Shown here: positions 35,553 to 43,730 of the stretch, in pieces
Layout: every line of letters begins with the position of its first letter
Numbering within the stretch: position 1 is the first letter of the stretch
Notes under the pieces: generated by a model
Seen by the model: only the letters and a program-made list of their open reading frames with translations
The model's database searches: none
Told to the model about the DNA's origin: nothing
NCBI RefSeq assembly: GCF_008629695.1
Contig: NZ_VWSH01000001.1
Coordinates: 585,990-649,989, forward strand
Reading direction: 5' to 3'
Length of the DNA: 64,000 nucleotides
Origin: Taibaiella lutea
GTDB taxonomy: Bacteria; Bacteroidota; Bacteroidia; Chitinophagales; Chitinophagaceae
Position numbers and translations under genes: made by a program

Positions 35553-35568
35553 TCCGCCCCATCTTATT
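35531..35568. terminator. Terminator hairpin covering both convergent stop codons
   Basis: A perfect 16-bp stem (arm AATAAGATGGGGCGGA) with a 6-nt loop AAATAA. The stop codon of the DUF6048-like gene is in the loop, and the last codons plus the stop codon of mutS2 lie in the right arm. Confidence 0.85.
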
Positions 35569-37681
35569 GTTGTTTCTTTCTTTTTTCTTCTTTTGCCTGA
35601 ACGGTTATCCATTCATTCAATGTAACGGTAAATGGCATCTGCCCGATTTTCACTACAGCCTTTTTGCCTTTTATTTCTGCGATCCGCCCAACCTGATGAT
35701 TTACGGTATGCCTTACTAAATCACCTTCTTGCGGCTCTTTTGCAAGAACTGTAAATTTCTTGTCGGCCTTCTTTGCTGCGGCCTCGTTTTGTTGAATTTG
35801 TTTCTTGCGGAATAAGATTTTTTCAGCTGATTCCAATACTTCCTGCTTATTTTCAGCGCGCTTCCAATCGTGGATTATCTGTTTGAATTTGCGTTCTGTT
35901 TCACGCAAATAATCCAGTTCTTCTTTCTTGATTTTATTCTGCAATTTCAGCGTTTCATAGTGTTGTTTCAACCGCTCTTTATCAATCAGATGTTCATACT
36001 TTTCTTTAAGCGATTCATTCTGCTCTATCAATTTCGACAAGTGCTTTTCTTTGTCCCCAAGCCTTACAGATTGCTGTTCGGTCTGGTGCAACATTTTATC
36101 CAGTTTGAAGTGACCACGCTCCGTCAATTGCCTGGCTCTCTCAATAACTTTAGGTGAAAGCTGGCTTCTTTGAGCAATAGCAAAAGTATAAGAACTGCCC
36201 GGTTTCCCGATAGTCAGTTGATACAAAGGCTCCAGTTTCTCTTCATCAAAAGCCATGGCGCCATTGTAAATACCCTTTACCTTACCGGCCATTACTTTCA
36301 GATTCAGATAGTGCGTGGTGATAATACCCAAAGCTTTTTTAGATGCCAGTTCTTCCACAATAGCTTCCGCAAAAGCCCCGCCCAGGTTAGGATCCGAACC
36401 GCTTCCCAATTCGTCAATAAAGAATAAGGTTTTGCCATTTGCGAAGTCAATGAAATATTTCATATCGCGCAAATGTGCGCTGTAAGTACTCAATTCATTT
36501 TCTATGGATTGTGTATCACCGATGTGAATGAAGATTTGTTTGAAAATTCCCATTTCCGAATTTTCATCAACAGGTACCAAAAGTCCCGCCTGCAGCATGA
36601 TTTGCAACAAACCGACGGTCTTCATCGAAACGGTTTTACCACCTGCATTCGGACCGCTGATCATCAATATCCTTTCATCACGATCAAGCGTAATGTTTAA
36701 TGGAATTGTCGGTTTGCCGGCTTTCAGGTTATGAAGATATAAAAGCGGATGCCTTGCCTTGATCAATTGAATAACAGGATGCGCCGTTAACCTCGGCATT
36801 TCTGCCTCCAAATCCTGGGCCAATAAAGCTTTGGCTCTTATAAAATCATACAAACCACAGACTCTGTAATAACTTTCCAGTTGCGGATGATAGCCGGAAA
36901 GATGTGCAGTTGTCTGTGAAAGAATACGTTGAATTTCCTTGTGTTCCGCTCTTTCCAAAGAAGACACTTCGTTATTCAACTCAATGGTTTCTTCCGGCTC
37001 AATAAATACTGTTTTCGAGGAATCGCTTTCTCCATGCAGAATACCTTTCACGATACGTTTATGCTCGGCAAAAACTGCTACAGTCCTTCTTCCGCTCAAA
37101 AAGCTTTCGGAAATGTCAGCAAGATAACCTTGCTTGTTCAGCTTGCGTAAAATACTGTCAAAAACTTTCCTCAACTGCTGACGTGTTTTATCGAGCTCCA
37201 TTCTGATTTCCATCAAATCGCGGGAGGCATTATCTTTCACATTGCCGCTGTCGTCAATTACAGCCGAAATAATCTGTGTTATTTCTTTTTCGTAGACAAT
37301 CTTCTCTGCAATCGTTCTCAATTGCGGGTATAAGGGATCGTGCGATTTCAGCCATTGCAGTATTTCTTTGATGTTCAAAGCGAGGTTACGGAAAGCCAGC
37401 AATTCTTCACCTTTCAGAATAGCGCCGCTTATGGAAAGATATTTCAATTCCCTATCCATATTCCGGGTGAAATCATTGGGAAAATGGTCATGGCTAAACA
37501 AAGTACTCTTATACTCGGAAGTCTGCTTCAAAGCCATCTCCACATATTCCAGCTTTGTGTGGAACCTTAAATTTTCAACCCGATTTTTGGCGGCATCCGT
37601 GCGGCATTTTGCCAACAGCAGTTGCCTTATTTTATTAAACTCCAATTGATCCAATGCTTGCGCAGGATATGTCAATAACAT
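35564..37681 (-). CDS. mutS2: MutS2-type protein without Smr domain
   Basis: A 705-residue ATPase of the MutS2 group. The clamp and helical parts come first, then Walker A GPNAGGKT (about residues 343-350), Walker B FFIDELGSGSDP and the ABC-like loop TYSAHLRDM before it. A long charged helical arm follows (about 510-640). Typical MutS2 proteins have about 780-800 residues and a C-terminal Smr nuclease domain. Here the sequence ends soon after a KOW-like beta part (GDLVRHTVNHQVGRIAEIKG), so the Smr domain is absent. It would act in recombination or ribosome rescue, but without its own nuclease. Confidence 0.85.
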   Translation of the reverse strand: MLLTYPAQALDQLEFNKIRQLLLAKCRTDAAKNRVENLRFHTKLEYVEMALKQTSEYKSTLFSHDHFPNDFTRNMDRELKYLSISGAILKGEELLAFRNLALNIKEILQWLKSHDPLYPQLRTIAEKIVYEKEITQIISAVIDDSGNVKDNASRDLMEIRMELDKTRQQLRKVFDSILRKLNKQGYLADISESFLSGRRTVAVFAEHKRIVKGILHGESDSSKTVFIEPEETIELNNEVSSLERAEHKEIQRILSQTTAHLSGYHPQLESYYRVCGLYDFIRAKALLAQDLEAEMPRLTAHPVIQLIKARHPLLYLHNLKAGKPTIPLNITLDRDERILMISGPNAGGKTVSMKTVGLLQIMLQAGLLVPVDENSEMGIFKQIFIHIGDTQSIENELSTYSAHLRDMKYFIDFANGKTLFFIDELGSGSDPNLGGAFAEAIVEELASKKALGIITTHYLNLKVMAGKVKGIYNGAMAFDEEKLEPLYQLTIGKPGSSYTFAIAQRSQLSPKVIERARQLTERGHFKLDKMLHQTEQQSVRLGDKEKHLSKLIEQNESLKEKYEHLIDKERLKQHYETLKLQNKIKKEELDYLRETERKFKQIIHDWKRAENKQEVLESAEKILFRKKQIQQNEAAAKKADKKFTVLAKEPQEGDLVRHTVNHQVGRIAEIKGKKAVVKIGQMPFTVTLNEWITVQAKEEKRKKQQ

Positions 37682-37769
37682 TCTTTTATTAGATATTAGG
37701 TGTTAGATACCGGATAATGAAATTCTGACACTTCATCCATCTGGCAATCATAATTCTGATAATTAAAAA

Positions 37770-37795
37770 AGCGGCGCTTTCGAGAAAACGCCGCT
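37770..37795 (-). terminator. Terminator of the zinc-ribbon/Nif3 operon
   Basis: Stem of 7 bp, AGCGGCG with CGCCGCT, and a 12-nt loop. On the minus strand it is followed by TTTTTT, and it lies 70 bp after the end of the zinc-ribbon gene. Confidence 0.75.
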
Positions 37796-37864
37796 AAATA
37801 ATATTTCTTCTGCTTTTCAAAATAATTTGAAAAGCCATAAAACTAAATAATGTTCAAGTATGAA

Positions 37865-38623
37865 TTAGAATGGCTTTACAGCTTCATTCAAATCATTATC
37901 AACCAATACACGTCCGCAATGTTCGCAAACAATAATTTTCTTACGTTGATGAATCTCAGCCTGACGTTGAGGGGGAATGATGTTAAAACATCCACCACAA
38001 GAATCACGCAATACAGGCACGACAGCCAAGCCATTGCGATAGCTATTACGGATACGCTCGTAAGCGGTTAATAAACGTTCTTCTACTTTTTCTTTAGCCT
38101 TATCAGAAGTCTTAATTAATTCGTTTTCTTCGGCTTCGGTTTCTTTGATGATCTTGTCAAGCTCAGCTTTTTTTACAACCAAAGCATCTTTTTTGTTTTC
38201 CAGTCTTTCACCGGCAACTATTTTAGAGTTCTGAGCCTCTTGTAATTTCACTAAAGCATCTTTGATATGCTTATCGCAAAGCTTCATTTCAAGCTCCTGC
38301 ATTTCAATTTCTTTAGTGATAGCTTCAAACTCGCGGCTGTTCTTTACATTATCTTGTTGCTTTTCATATTTTTTAATCAAAGCTTCGGCCTCTTTCTTCG
38401 CTGTTTTACGGCTTTCGATATAATCAGTGATGCTGGTAATTTCAGAATCAATGTTGTTTGCGCGTGTTTGCAAGCCCTCAACCTCATCTTCCAAATCATT
38501 CACCTCCATAGGTAATTCACCCTTCAACGTTTTAATCTCATCTCTTTTGGAATCGATCTTTTGCAAGGTCAGAACGGCGGTAAGTTTTTCTTCTATTGAA
38601 AAATCTTTTGCTACAGTAGCCAT
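37865..38623 (-). CDS. Coiled-coil protein with C4-type zinc ribbon
   Basis: A 252-residue protein: a long coiled coil (about residues 10-190), then a zinc ribbon whose pairs are CGGC (SCGGCFNIIPP) and CEHC (VCEHCGRVLV), giving four cysteine ligands. The family is zf-RING_7 / CdsZ-like. It follows the Nif3-like gene with a 3-bp gap in the same operon, an arrangement that recurs across Bacteroidota. Molecular role unknown. Confidence 0.8.
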   Translation of the reverse strand: MATVAKDFSIEEKLTAVLTLQKIDSKRDEIKTLKGELPMEVNDLEDEVEGLQTRANNIDSEITSITDYIESRKTAKKEAEALIKKYEKQQDNVKNSREFEAITKEIEMQELEMKLCDKHIKDALVKLQEAQNSKIVAGERLENKKDALVVKKAELDKIIKETEAEENELIKTSDKAKEKVEERLLTAYERIRNSYRNGLAVVPVLRDSCGGCFNIIPPQRQAEIHQRKKIIVCEHCGRVLVDNDLNEAVKPF

Positions 38624-38626
38624 ATA

Positions 38627-39727
38627 TTAAAAATAATAATTTACAGGATTTGTGTTTGTCTTCGTAAAAAGAGTCGCAAAATTAGGAAATTTTTCCTTTA
38701 ATAATTCAGAAAAAATTTCTATGGTAAATTGTTCACTTTCATAGTGTCCGATATCGGCAATTATAATGCGGTTTTCAGCATCAAAAAACTGATGATATTT
38801 ATAATCGCCGGTTATAAAAATATCTGCTTTCGCAGCTATTGCCTGCTTTAATAAAAAGCTGCCAGCTCCACCGCAAACCGCCACTTTCTGAATTATTTTT
38901 GTATGCGGAACTGTATGGCGGATACAAGCTGTCTGCATCTTTTCTTTCAGATATCTGAGAAAATCGCCCACATTCATCGGCTGTTCCAATTCGCCTATCA
39001 TTCCCGCACCAATGGTTTGGTTTTCATTTTCGATGGCAATCAGTTCATAAGCTACTTCTTCGTAAGGATGATTTTCCTTTAAGCTGGAAATAGCAACAGA
39101 TTTTAAATGTTCAGGCACTAAAACTTCCAGTTTTATTTCAGTCACTTCTTCACGCGCGCCGCCTGCGTGGCCGATAGTCGGATTGGCATTTTCAGAAGCT
39201 TTAAAAGTTCCCGTTCCAATTGTTCCAAAACTACACTCGCTATATGCTCCGATTTGCCCCAGTCCAACCTGGAAAAGAGCTTGTTGTAATGCTGCTGCAT
39301 TTGCCGCTGGAACATAAGTAAAAAGCTTGTACAATTTGTGAGAAACCGGCGCCAGAATGTGTGTTTGTTTCAACAGTAATTTATCGGCGATTCGTTTATT
39401 AACGCCCATCTGAACATTGTCCAGATTGGTATGTGCGGCGTAGATAGTAATATCATTTTTAATAGCTTTCAGAATTACGCGTTCCACATAATTCTTTCCT
39501 GTAAGGCTTTTCAATCCTGAAAAAATAACCGGATGATGCGCAATGATAAGATTAAAACCGACAGCAATGGCTTCATCTACAACTGCTTCTGTTACATCAA
39601 GGCTAAGAATTGCGCCTGTTGCATTATTATTTACATCGCCCACCTGAACACCGCAATTATCATAACCTTCCTGATAAGTCAACGGGGCGAATCGTTCTAT
39701 TTCAAAGAGAATATCTCTAATTTGCAT
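38627..39727 (-). CDS. Nif3-like dinuclear-metal-centre protein
   Basis: A 366-residue protein of the NIF3/YqfO family, with the insert domain of the longer members. The N-terminal block YDNCGVQVG and LIIAHHPVIF provide metal ligands (H-H-P motif), and CGGAGSFL plus FITGDYKYHQFFDA with IADIGHYESEQF complete the set at the C-terminal side. The fold is a hexameric toroid with two metals per subunit; the substrate is unknown. The start ATG at 39725-39727 is well placed. Confidence 0.85.
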   Translation of the reverse strand: MQIRDILFEIERFAPLTYQEGYDNCGVQVGDVNNNATGAILSLDVTEAVVDEAIAVGFNLIIAHHPVIFSGLKSLTGKNYVERVILKAIKNDITIYAAHTNLDNVQMGVNKRIADKLLLKQTHILAPVSHKLYKLFTYVPAANAAALQQALFQVGLGQIGAYSECSFGTIGTGTFKASENANPTIGHAGGAREEVTEIKLEVLVPEHLKSVAISSLKENHPYEEVAYELIAIENENQTIGAGMIGELEQPMNVGDFLRYLKEKMQTACIRHTVPHTKIIQKVAVCGGAGSFLLKQAIAAKADIFITGDYKYHQFFDAENRIIIADIGHYESEQFTIEIFSELLKEKFPNFATLFTKTNTNPVNYYF

Positions 39728-39765
39728 TGCCTGAATTAATAGAATTAATTAAACTTAAATGAATA

Positions 39766-40089
39766 TTGCTGACAAAAATTAATATAAAAGAAGATACTTT
39801 CATTGCAAAGATAGCAGCCAGAAACCTGAAACAATCAAAGATGGCTATTACAATCGGTAATACCATTTATTTGTATAATGTTTCAAAGCAAGATTTTCTT
39901 TCTGATAATCATTGGCTTTGTCATGAATTGAAACACGTACAGCAATTTCAGGAATATGGTTATTTCAATTTCATCTTCAAATATTTATGGGAATCTTTAC
40001 AAAAAGGTTATTACAATAATCGATTTGAAATAGAAGCAAGAAATGCAAAGACTGATTTTGAGCTATTGAATAAATTTCACATTAATTAG
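39766..40089 (+). CDS. Small DUF4157-like protein with HExxH-type motif
   Basis: A 107-residue protein that starts with TTG at 39766, the only possible start after an in-frame stop. It has WLCHELKHVQQF (HExxH), followed by a helix-rich end with YYNNRFEIEARN. This matches the zincin-like DUF4157 type of small proteins. The gene is convergent to folC and its 3' end overlaps folC by 8 bp. Whether it is an active peptidase is unknown. Confidence 0.6.
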   Translation: MLTKINIKEDTFIAKIAARNLKQSKMAITIGNTIYLYNVSKQDFLSDNHWLCHELKHVQQFQEYGYFNFIFKYLWESLQKGYYNNRFEIEARNAKTDFELLNKFHIN

Positions 40090-41410
40090 TATTCTTTTGT
40101 CCTTCTAAATAAACCAAAGCTTCGCCTACAATAAAAAAACTGCCTGTTATCAAAACAACATCTTCTTCAACTACTTTAAGGCTAAACTCAATAATAGCAT
40201 CGTCCACCGATTTGTAAGCATTGCCGGTTAAGCCCAAATCATTTCCAATCTGCGCCAATTCGTTTGCCGGCATCGCACGAGGAATATTAGCCTGTGTAAA
40301 ATAGTAAATTGCATCTTTGGGAAAATAAGACAATGCAGCAGGCACATCTTTATCTTTTACAAACCCGCACACAATATGTAATTTACTTTTCCCGTCTTTT
40401 TTTAAATTGTCAAGATTGCCTTTTAAATATTCCAGTCCGTCAGGATTATGCGCTACGTCCAGAATAATAGTGGGCTGTTGCTGATAATATTCCCAACGAC
40501 CTCTTAAACCAGTTGTGCTTTTGACATGAGAAAGGCTATTTAATACTTTATCCAGACTCAGTTCCCAACCTAAATTATATAGTAACGTACTTGCTGTCAG
40601 AACGGTCTTAATGTTATGTACCTGAAAATTACCCATAAGGTCTGTTTTCAGATCATACATTTTCTGATCGGCTTTATGGATAACCTTAAAATATTGAAAA
40701 TGCGCATCCTGATTTACTTTAACCAATTCCCACAAACTATCAGCATAAACAACAACTGTATTTTTTGCAAGTGCATTCAAAAAGAAAACCTGTTCTGTTT
40801 CAGGATGCGTCTCGCCCACTACTACGGGAACTTTTTCTTTAATAATTCCTGCTTTTTCAGCGGCAATCAATGGTAAGGTATCGCCTAATATCTGTGTGTG
40901 GTCCAAACCTATATTGGTAATGACAGACAATACCGGTGTTATGATATTTGTACTGTCCAGGCGCCCGCCCAATCCTGTTTCGATTACGGCAATATCAACT
41001 TTTTGTTCCGCAAAGGCCATAAAAGCCATTGCAACGTTTAATTCAAAATAAGATGGCTGAATTTCAGGAATAAGATGTTTTGTCTTTTCTACAAAATCAA
41101 CTACAAAATCTTCAGAAACCGGAATGCCGTTAATTCTAACTCTTTCGCGAAGGTCTATAAGGTGAGGCGAAGTGTAAAGTCCCGTTTTATAACCCGCCTG
41201 TTGCAAGGCCCCCGCTATCATGTGGCTTGTGCTTCCTTTTCCATTTGTACCTGCAATATGAACAGAAGGGAATTTTAATTGAGGATTATCAAGAAATTCG
41301 CATATTTTACTTACATTTTCCAAACCTTTCTTTATTGCGCTCTGTCCTTGTTTAGAGAACATGGGTAATTGCTCATTTAAGAAGTTTATAGCCTGATTAT
41401 ACGGAGTCAT
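40082..41410 (-). CDS. folC: Folylpolyglutamate synthase / dihydrofolate synthase
   Basis: A 442-residue Mur-ligase-type enzyme. The ATP loop HIAGTNGKGSTSHMI is followed by GLYTSPHLIDLRERVRING, and later VIETGLGGRLDSTN and NIGLDHTQILGDTLPLIAAE. LDVAHNPDGLEYL is the hallmark of the C-terminal part. It joins glutamate to dihydropteroate and to folates in the cytoplasm. Length and motifs are normal. Confidence 0.92.
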   Translation of the reverse strand: MTPYNQAINFLNEQLPMFSKQGQSAIKKGLENVSKICEFLDNPQLKFPSVHIAGTNGKGSTSHMIAGALQQAGYKTGLYTSPHLIDLRERVRINGIPVSEDFVVDFVEKTKHLIPEIQPSYFELNVAMAFMAFAEQKVDIAVIETGLGGRLDSTNIITPVLSVITNIGLDHTQILGDTLPLIAAEKAGIIKEKVPVVVGETHPETEQVFFLNALAKNTVVVYADSLWELVKVNQDAHFQYFKVIHKADQKMYDLKTDLMGNFQVHNIKTVLTASTLLYNLGWELSLDKVLNSLSHVKSTTGLRGRWEYYQQQPTIILDVAHNPDGLEYLKGNLDNLKKDGKSKLHIVCGFVKDKDVPAALSYFPKDAIYYFTQANIPRAMPANELAQIGNDLGLTGNAYKSVDDAIIEFSLKVVEEDVVLITGSFFIVGEALVYLEGQKNTN

Positions 41411-41570
41411 TTAATTAACTTTTGAAGGTTTTTAGAAGATCAATTAATAAATAATAACTTAAAAGGGAGATAAAATTGGTTTTTTTATTTTTTTTAATAA
41501 TAAATTATACTTAATTTCATGCCTCTGAATTTTGGAAAAGAAAACAATTTTAAAACAAAAAAACAGTAAA

Positions 41571-43505
41571 ATGAAAAAAACATTACTACTTGGAGGGCTA
41601 TTGCTGTCAGCATGGTTCAGCCAAGCACAACAACGTCTTGCATTGTATGAAGAATTTACGGGTGAAAATTGTCCGCCTTGCGCATCGACGAATCCTGGTT
41701 TATGGACATTGATAAGCACTCCAGGAAATGAAACAAAGGTCTTGATGTTAAAGTATCAATCGCCGATTCCTTCCGCGGGTCCTATTTATAATGCAAATCC
41801 TATTTTTACAGATAACAGGATAGATTATTATTCTATCAGCTCTGCACCCTCAGGCTCTATGAACGGAGGCACACCTGCGCATCCGGGTAATTTAACGCAA
41901 GCAAATATCAATACCGCTTCAAACGGGACAGCTGCATTTACGATTTCAGTAGGAAATCCCATGTATCAAAATGGCGGACAGACTTTTACTGCTACAATTA
42001 CAGTAACAGCAACTGCTGCAACTAATATTGCAAATTTAAAACTGAGGTCTGCATTAGCAGAATCGCTACATTATGCAACTGCGCCGGGCACAAATGGTGA
42101 AAATGACTTTGAAAACGTCATCCGTCAAATGTATGACAATAACGGACCCAATCCTGACGGACAAACAATTGATGCTATGTGGACAGCAGGTCAAACCAGG
42201 ATGTACACAATAAAAGGTTCTGTGCCTTCTTATGTTGGTGTCAATCCTTCGACTCCTCCTGTTAATTTCCTTGCAGCATGGGTTCAGAGAGATGACACTA
42301 AAGAGGTTTTACAGGCAGCAAGAACTCCAGGTAATATAACTATTACAAAACCACCATTGGATATTGCACTTACTGCTATTTCCGGCGTTTCAGGTCTAAA
42401 ATGTCAGGTCCCAGCTACCATTACACCAAAAGTGACTGTAAAAAATACAGGAACTACTCCTCTTACTTCAGCTACATTCTATCAAAATGGTGGTACGGGC
42501 GTTATGAAGACATTTCCGACTATTGCAGCAGGAGCATCTGCAGAAGTACAATTAGATGCCATTCAAATTCCGAATGCCGGGATTCAAGCAGTTGTTGATT
42601 CTGTAGGATTTCCTAATGGAGTTACTAATACTGATCTTAATTATTATGACAATACGGTAAGAGGTGCTGCTTATATTCTGAACAGCACAGCTGCTCCGCT
42701 ACCTATTTCCTACGACTTTGAAGCAGCAAATGCAGAATGGGTTCCATGGCCGGGTACTGCTGCAAATGGTTTTCCTATTCTTAGACAAAAAGCTGCAACT
42801 CAGAGTAATCCCAACTTTGGGTATGGTAACTCTGCTTATGTAGGCGTATTTTTAACTCCATACCTTTCTCAGGCAGATAACGGTTATTTAATTTTCCCTA
42901 AAGCCGAATTACCTGCAGGGCCTAAAGCGATTGACTTTTATATAGCATACGCTTTACGTGGCACTATAGGCGATAAACTGGAATTGCTTTATACAACTGA
43001 TTGTGGAACCAACTGGACATCTGTTTGGACTAAATCTAATGGCGATTTGGCAAGCGCCCCTGCAACTGCTACTAATATGTATTTCATTCCGTCAAATGAC
43101 GCAGGTTGGAAAAAATGGAGTGTAGACATTACAAATGTACCTACAGGAGCTAATTTTGCTTTCAAAGCTACCAGTGGTGACGGCAGTTATATATTTATTG
43201 ACAATATTAAAATGCGCACAGGTACTACCGGTATCAATGAATTAATAGCTGACGGTTCTTTCAAAGTTTTCCCTAATCCTGTTTCTGATTTATTAAACGT
43301 ATCAATCGATTTGAAGAAAGCATCTTCTGTAACTTATACAGTATTTAGTGTATTAGGTCAGCAAGTAAATGCTCCTGTTACAAAATCAATGAATACAGGT
43401 ACTAATACAGTAACAATCAATACCAATAACCTTGCTGCAGGTATGTATTATTTAAACATTACTACTGAGGCAGGTAGCATTCAACAAAAATTCACAAAAC
43501 AATAA
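41571..43505 (+). CDS. Omp28-like T9SS protein with CPPC thioredoxin motif, copy 1
   Basis: I start at ATG 41571, which gives a clean signal peptide MKKTLLLGGLLLSAWFSQAQ (644 residues). Directly after it RLALYEEFTGENCPPCAST gives the redox-type CPPC motif (C34, C37) of Omp28-related proteins. The middle has beta-sandwich repeats (VTVKNTGTTPLTSA). The last 80 residues (FKVFPNPVSDLLNVSIDL through KFTKQ) are a type A sorting domain. It is likely an exported surface protein. The paralogue at 43731 follows. Confidence 0.8.
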   Translation: MKKTLLLGGLLLSAWFSQAQQRLALYEEFTGENCPPCASTNPGLWTLISTPGNETKVLMLKYQSPIPSAGPIYNANPIFTDNRIDYYSISSAPSGSMNGGTPAHPGNLTQANINTASNGTAAFTISVGNPMYQNGGQTFTATITVTATAATNIANLKLRSALAESLHYATAPGTNGENDFENVIRQMYDNNGPNPDGQTIDAMWTAGQTRMYTIKGSVPSYVGVNPSTPPVNFLAAWVQRDDTKEVLQAARTPGNITITKPPLDIALTAISGVSGLKCQVPATITPKVTVKNTGTTPLTSATFYQNGGTGVMKTFPTIAAGASAEVQLDAIQIPNAGIQAVVDSVGFPNGVTNTDLNYYDNTVRGAAYILNSTAAPLPISYDFEAANAEWVPWPGTAANGFPILRQKAATQSNPNFGYGNSAYVGVFLTPYLSQADNGYLIFPKAELPAGPKAIDFYIAYALRGTIGDKLELLYTTDCGTNWTSVWTKSNGDLASAPATATNMYFIPSNDAGWKKWSVDITNVPTGANFAFKATSGDGSYIFIDNIKMRTGTTGINELIADGSFKVFPNPVSDLLNVSIDLKKASSVTYTVFSVLGQQVNAPVTKSMNTGTNTVTINTNNLAAGMYYLNITTEAGSIQQKFTKQ

Positions 43506-43526
43506 TATAAATATTATTTCTTGTTT

Positions 43527-43560
43527 AAGGAGCTGGCTAATAACATGCCGGCTCCTTTGT
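43527..43560 (+). terminator. Terminator after Omp28-like copy 1
   Basis: Stem AAGGAGCTGGC with GCCGGCTCCTT (one G-U wobble) and a 9-nt loop, followed by TTGTCATT. It is similar in sequence to the hairpin after copy 2. Confidence 0.65.
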
Positions 43561-43588
43561 CATTATTTAAAGTGCAAAAATTGGAAAT

Positions 43589-43632
43589 AAATTCCCCGCT
43601 CCACAGGAAGCAGGGGAATTTATTTTTTTTGG
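43589..43632 (+). terminator. Second hairpin with T-run before Omp28-like copy 2
   Basis: Arms AAATTCCCC and GGGGAATTT (with an additional near-match) and a T-rich run afterwards. It could be a second terminator or an attenuator in front of the paralogue. Confidence 0.45.
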
Positions 43633-43730
43633 AATAACAAACAATTATTAACTTTACTTTCCAGCATGCACATTTAATGCTTCTAAAGCATGCCAATAAA
43701 ACCAATTAAAACTTTTAAAAAAACAGTATG

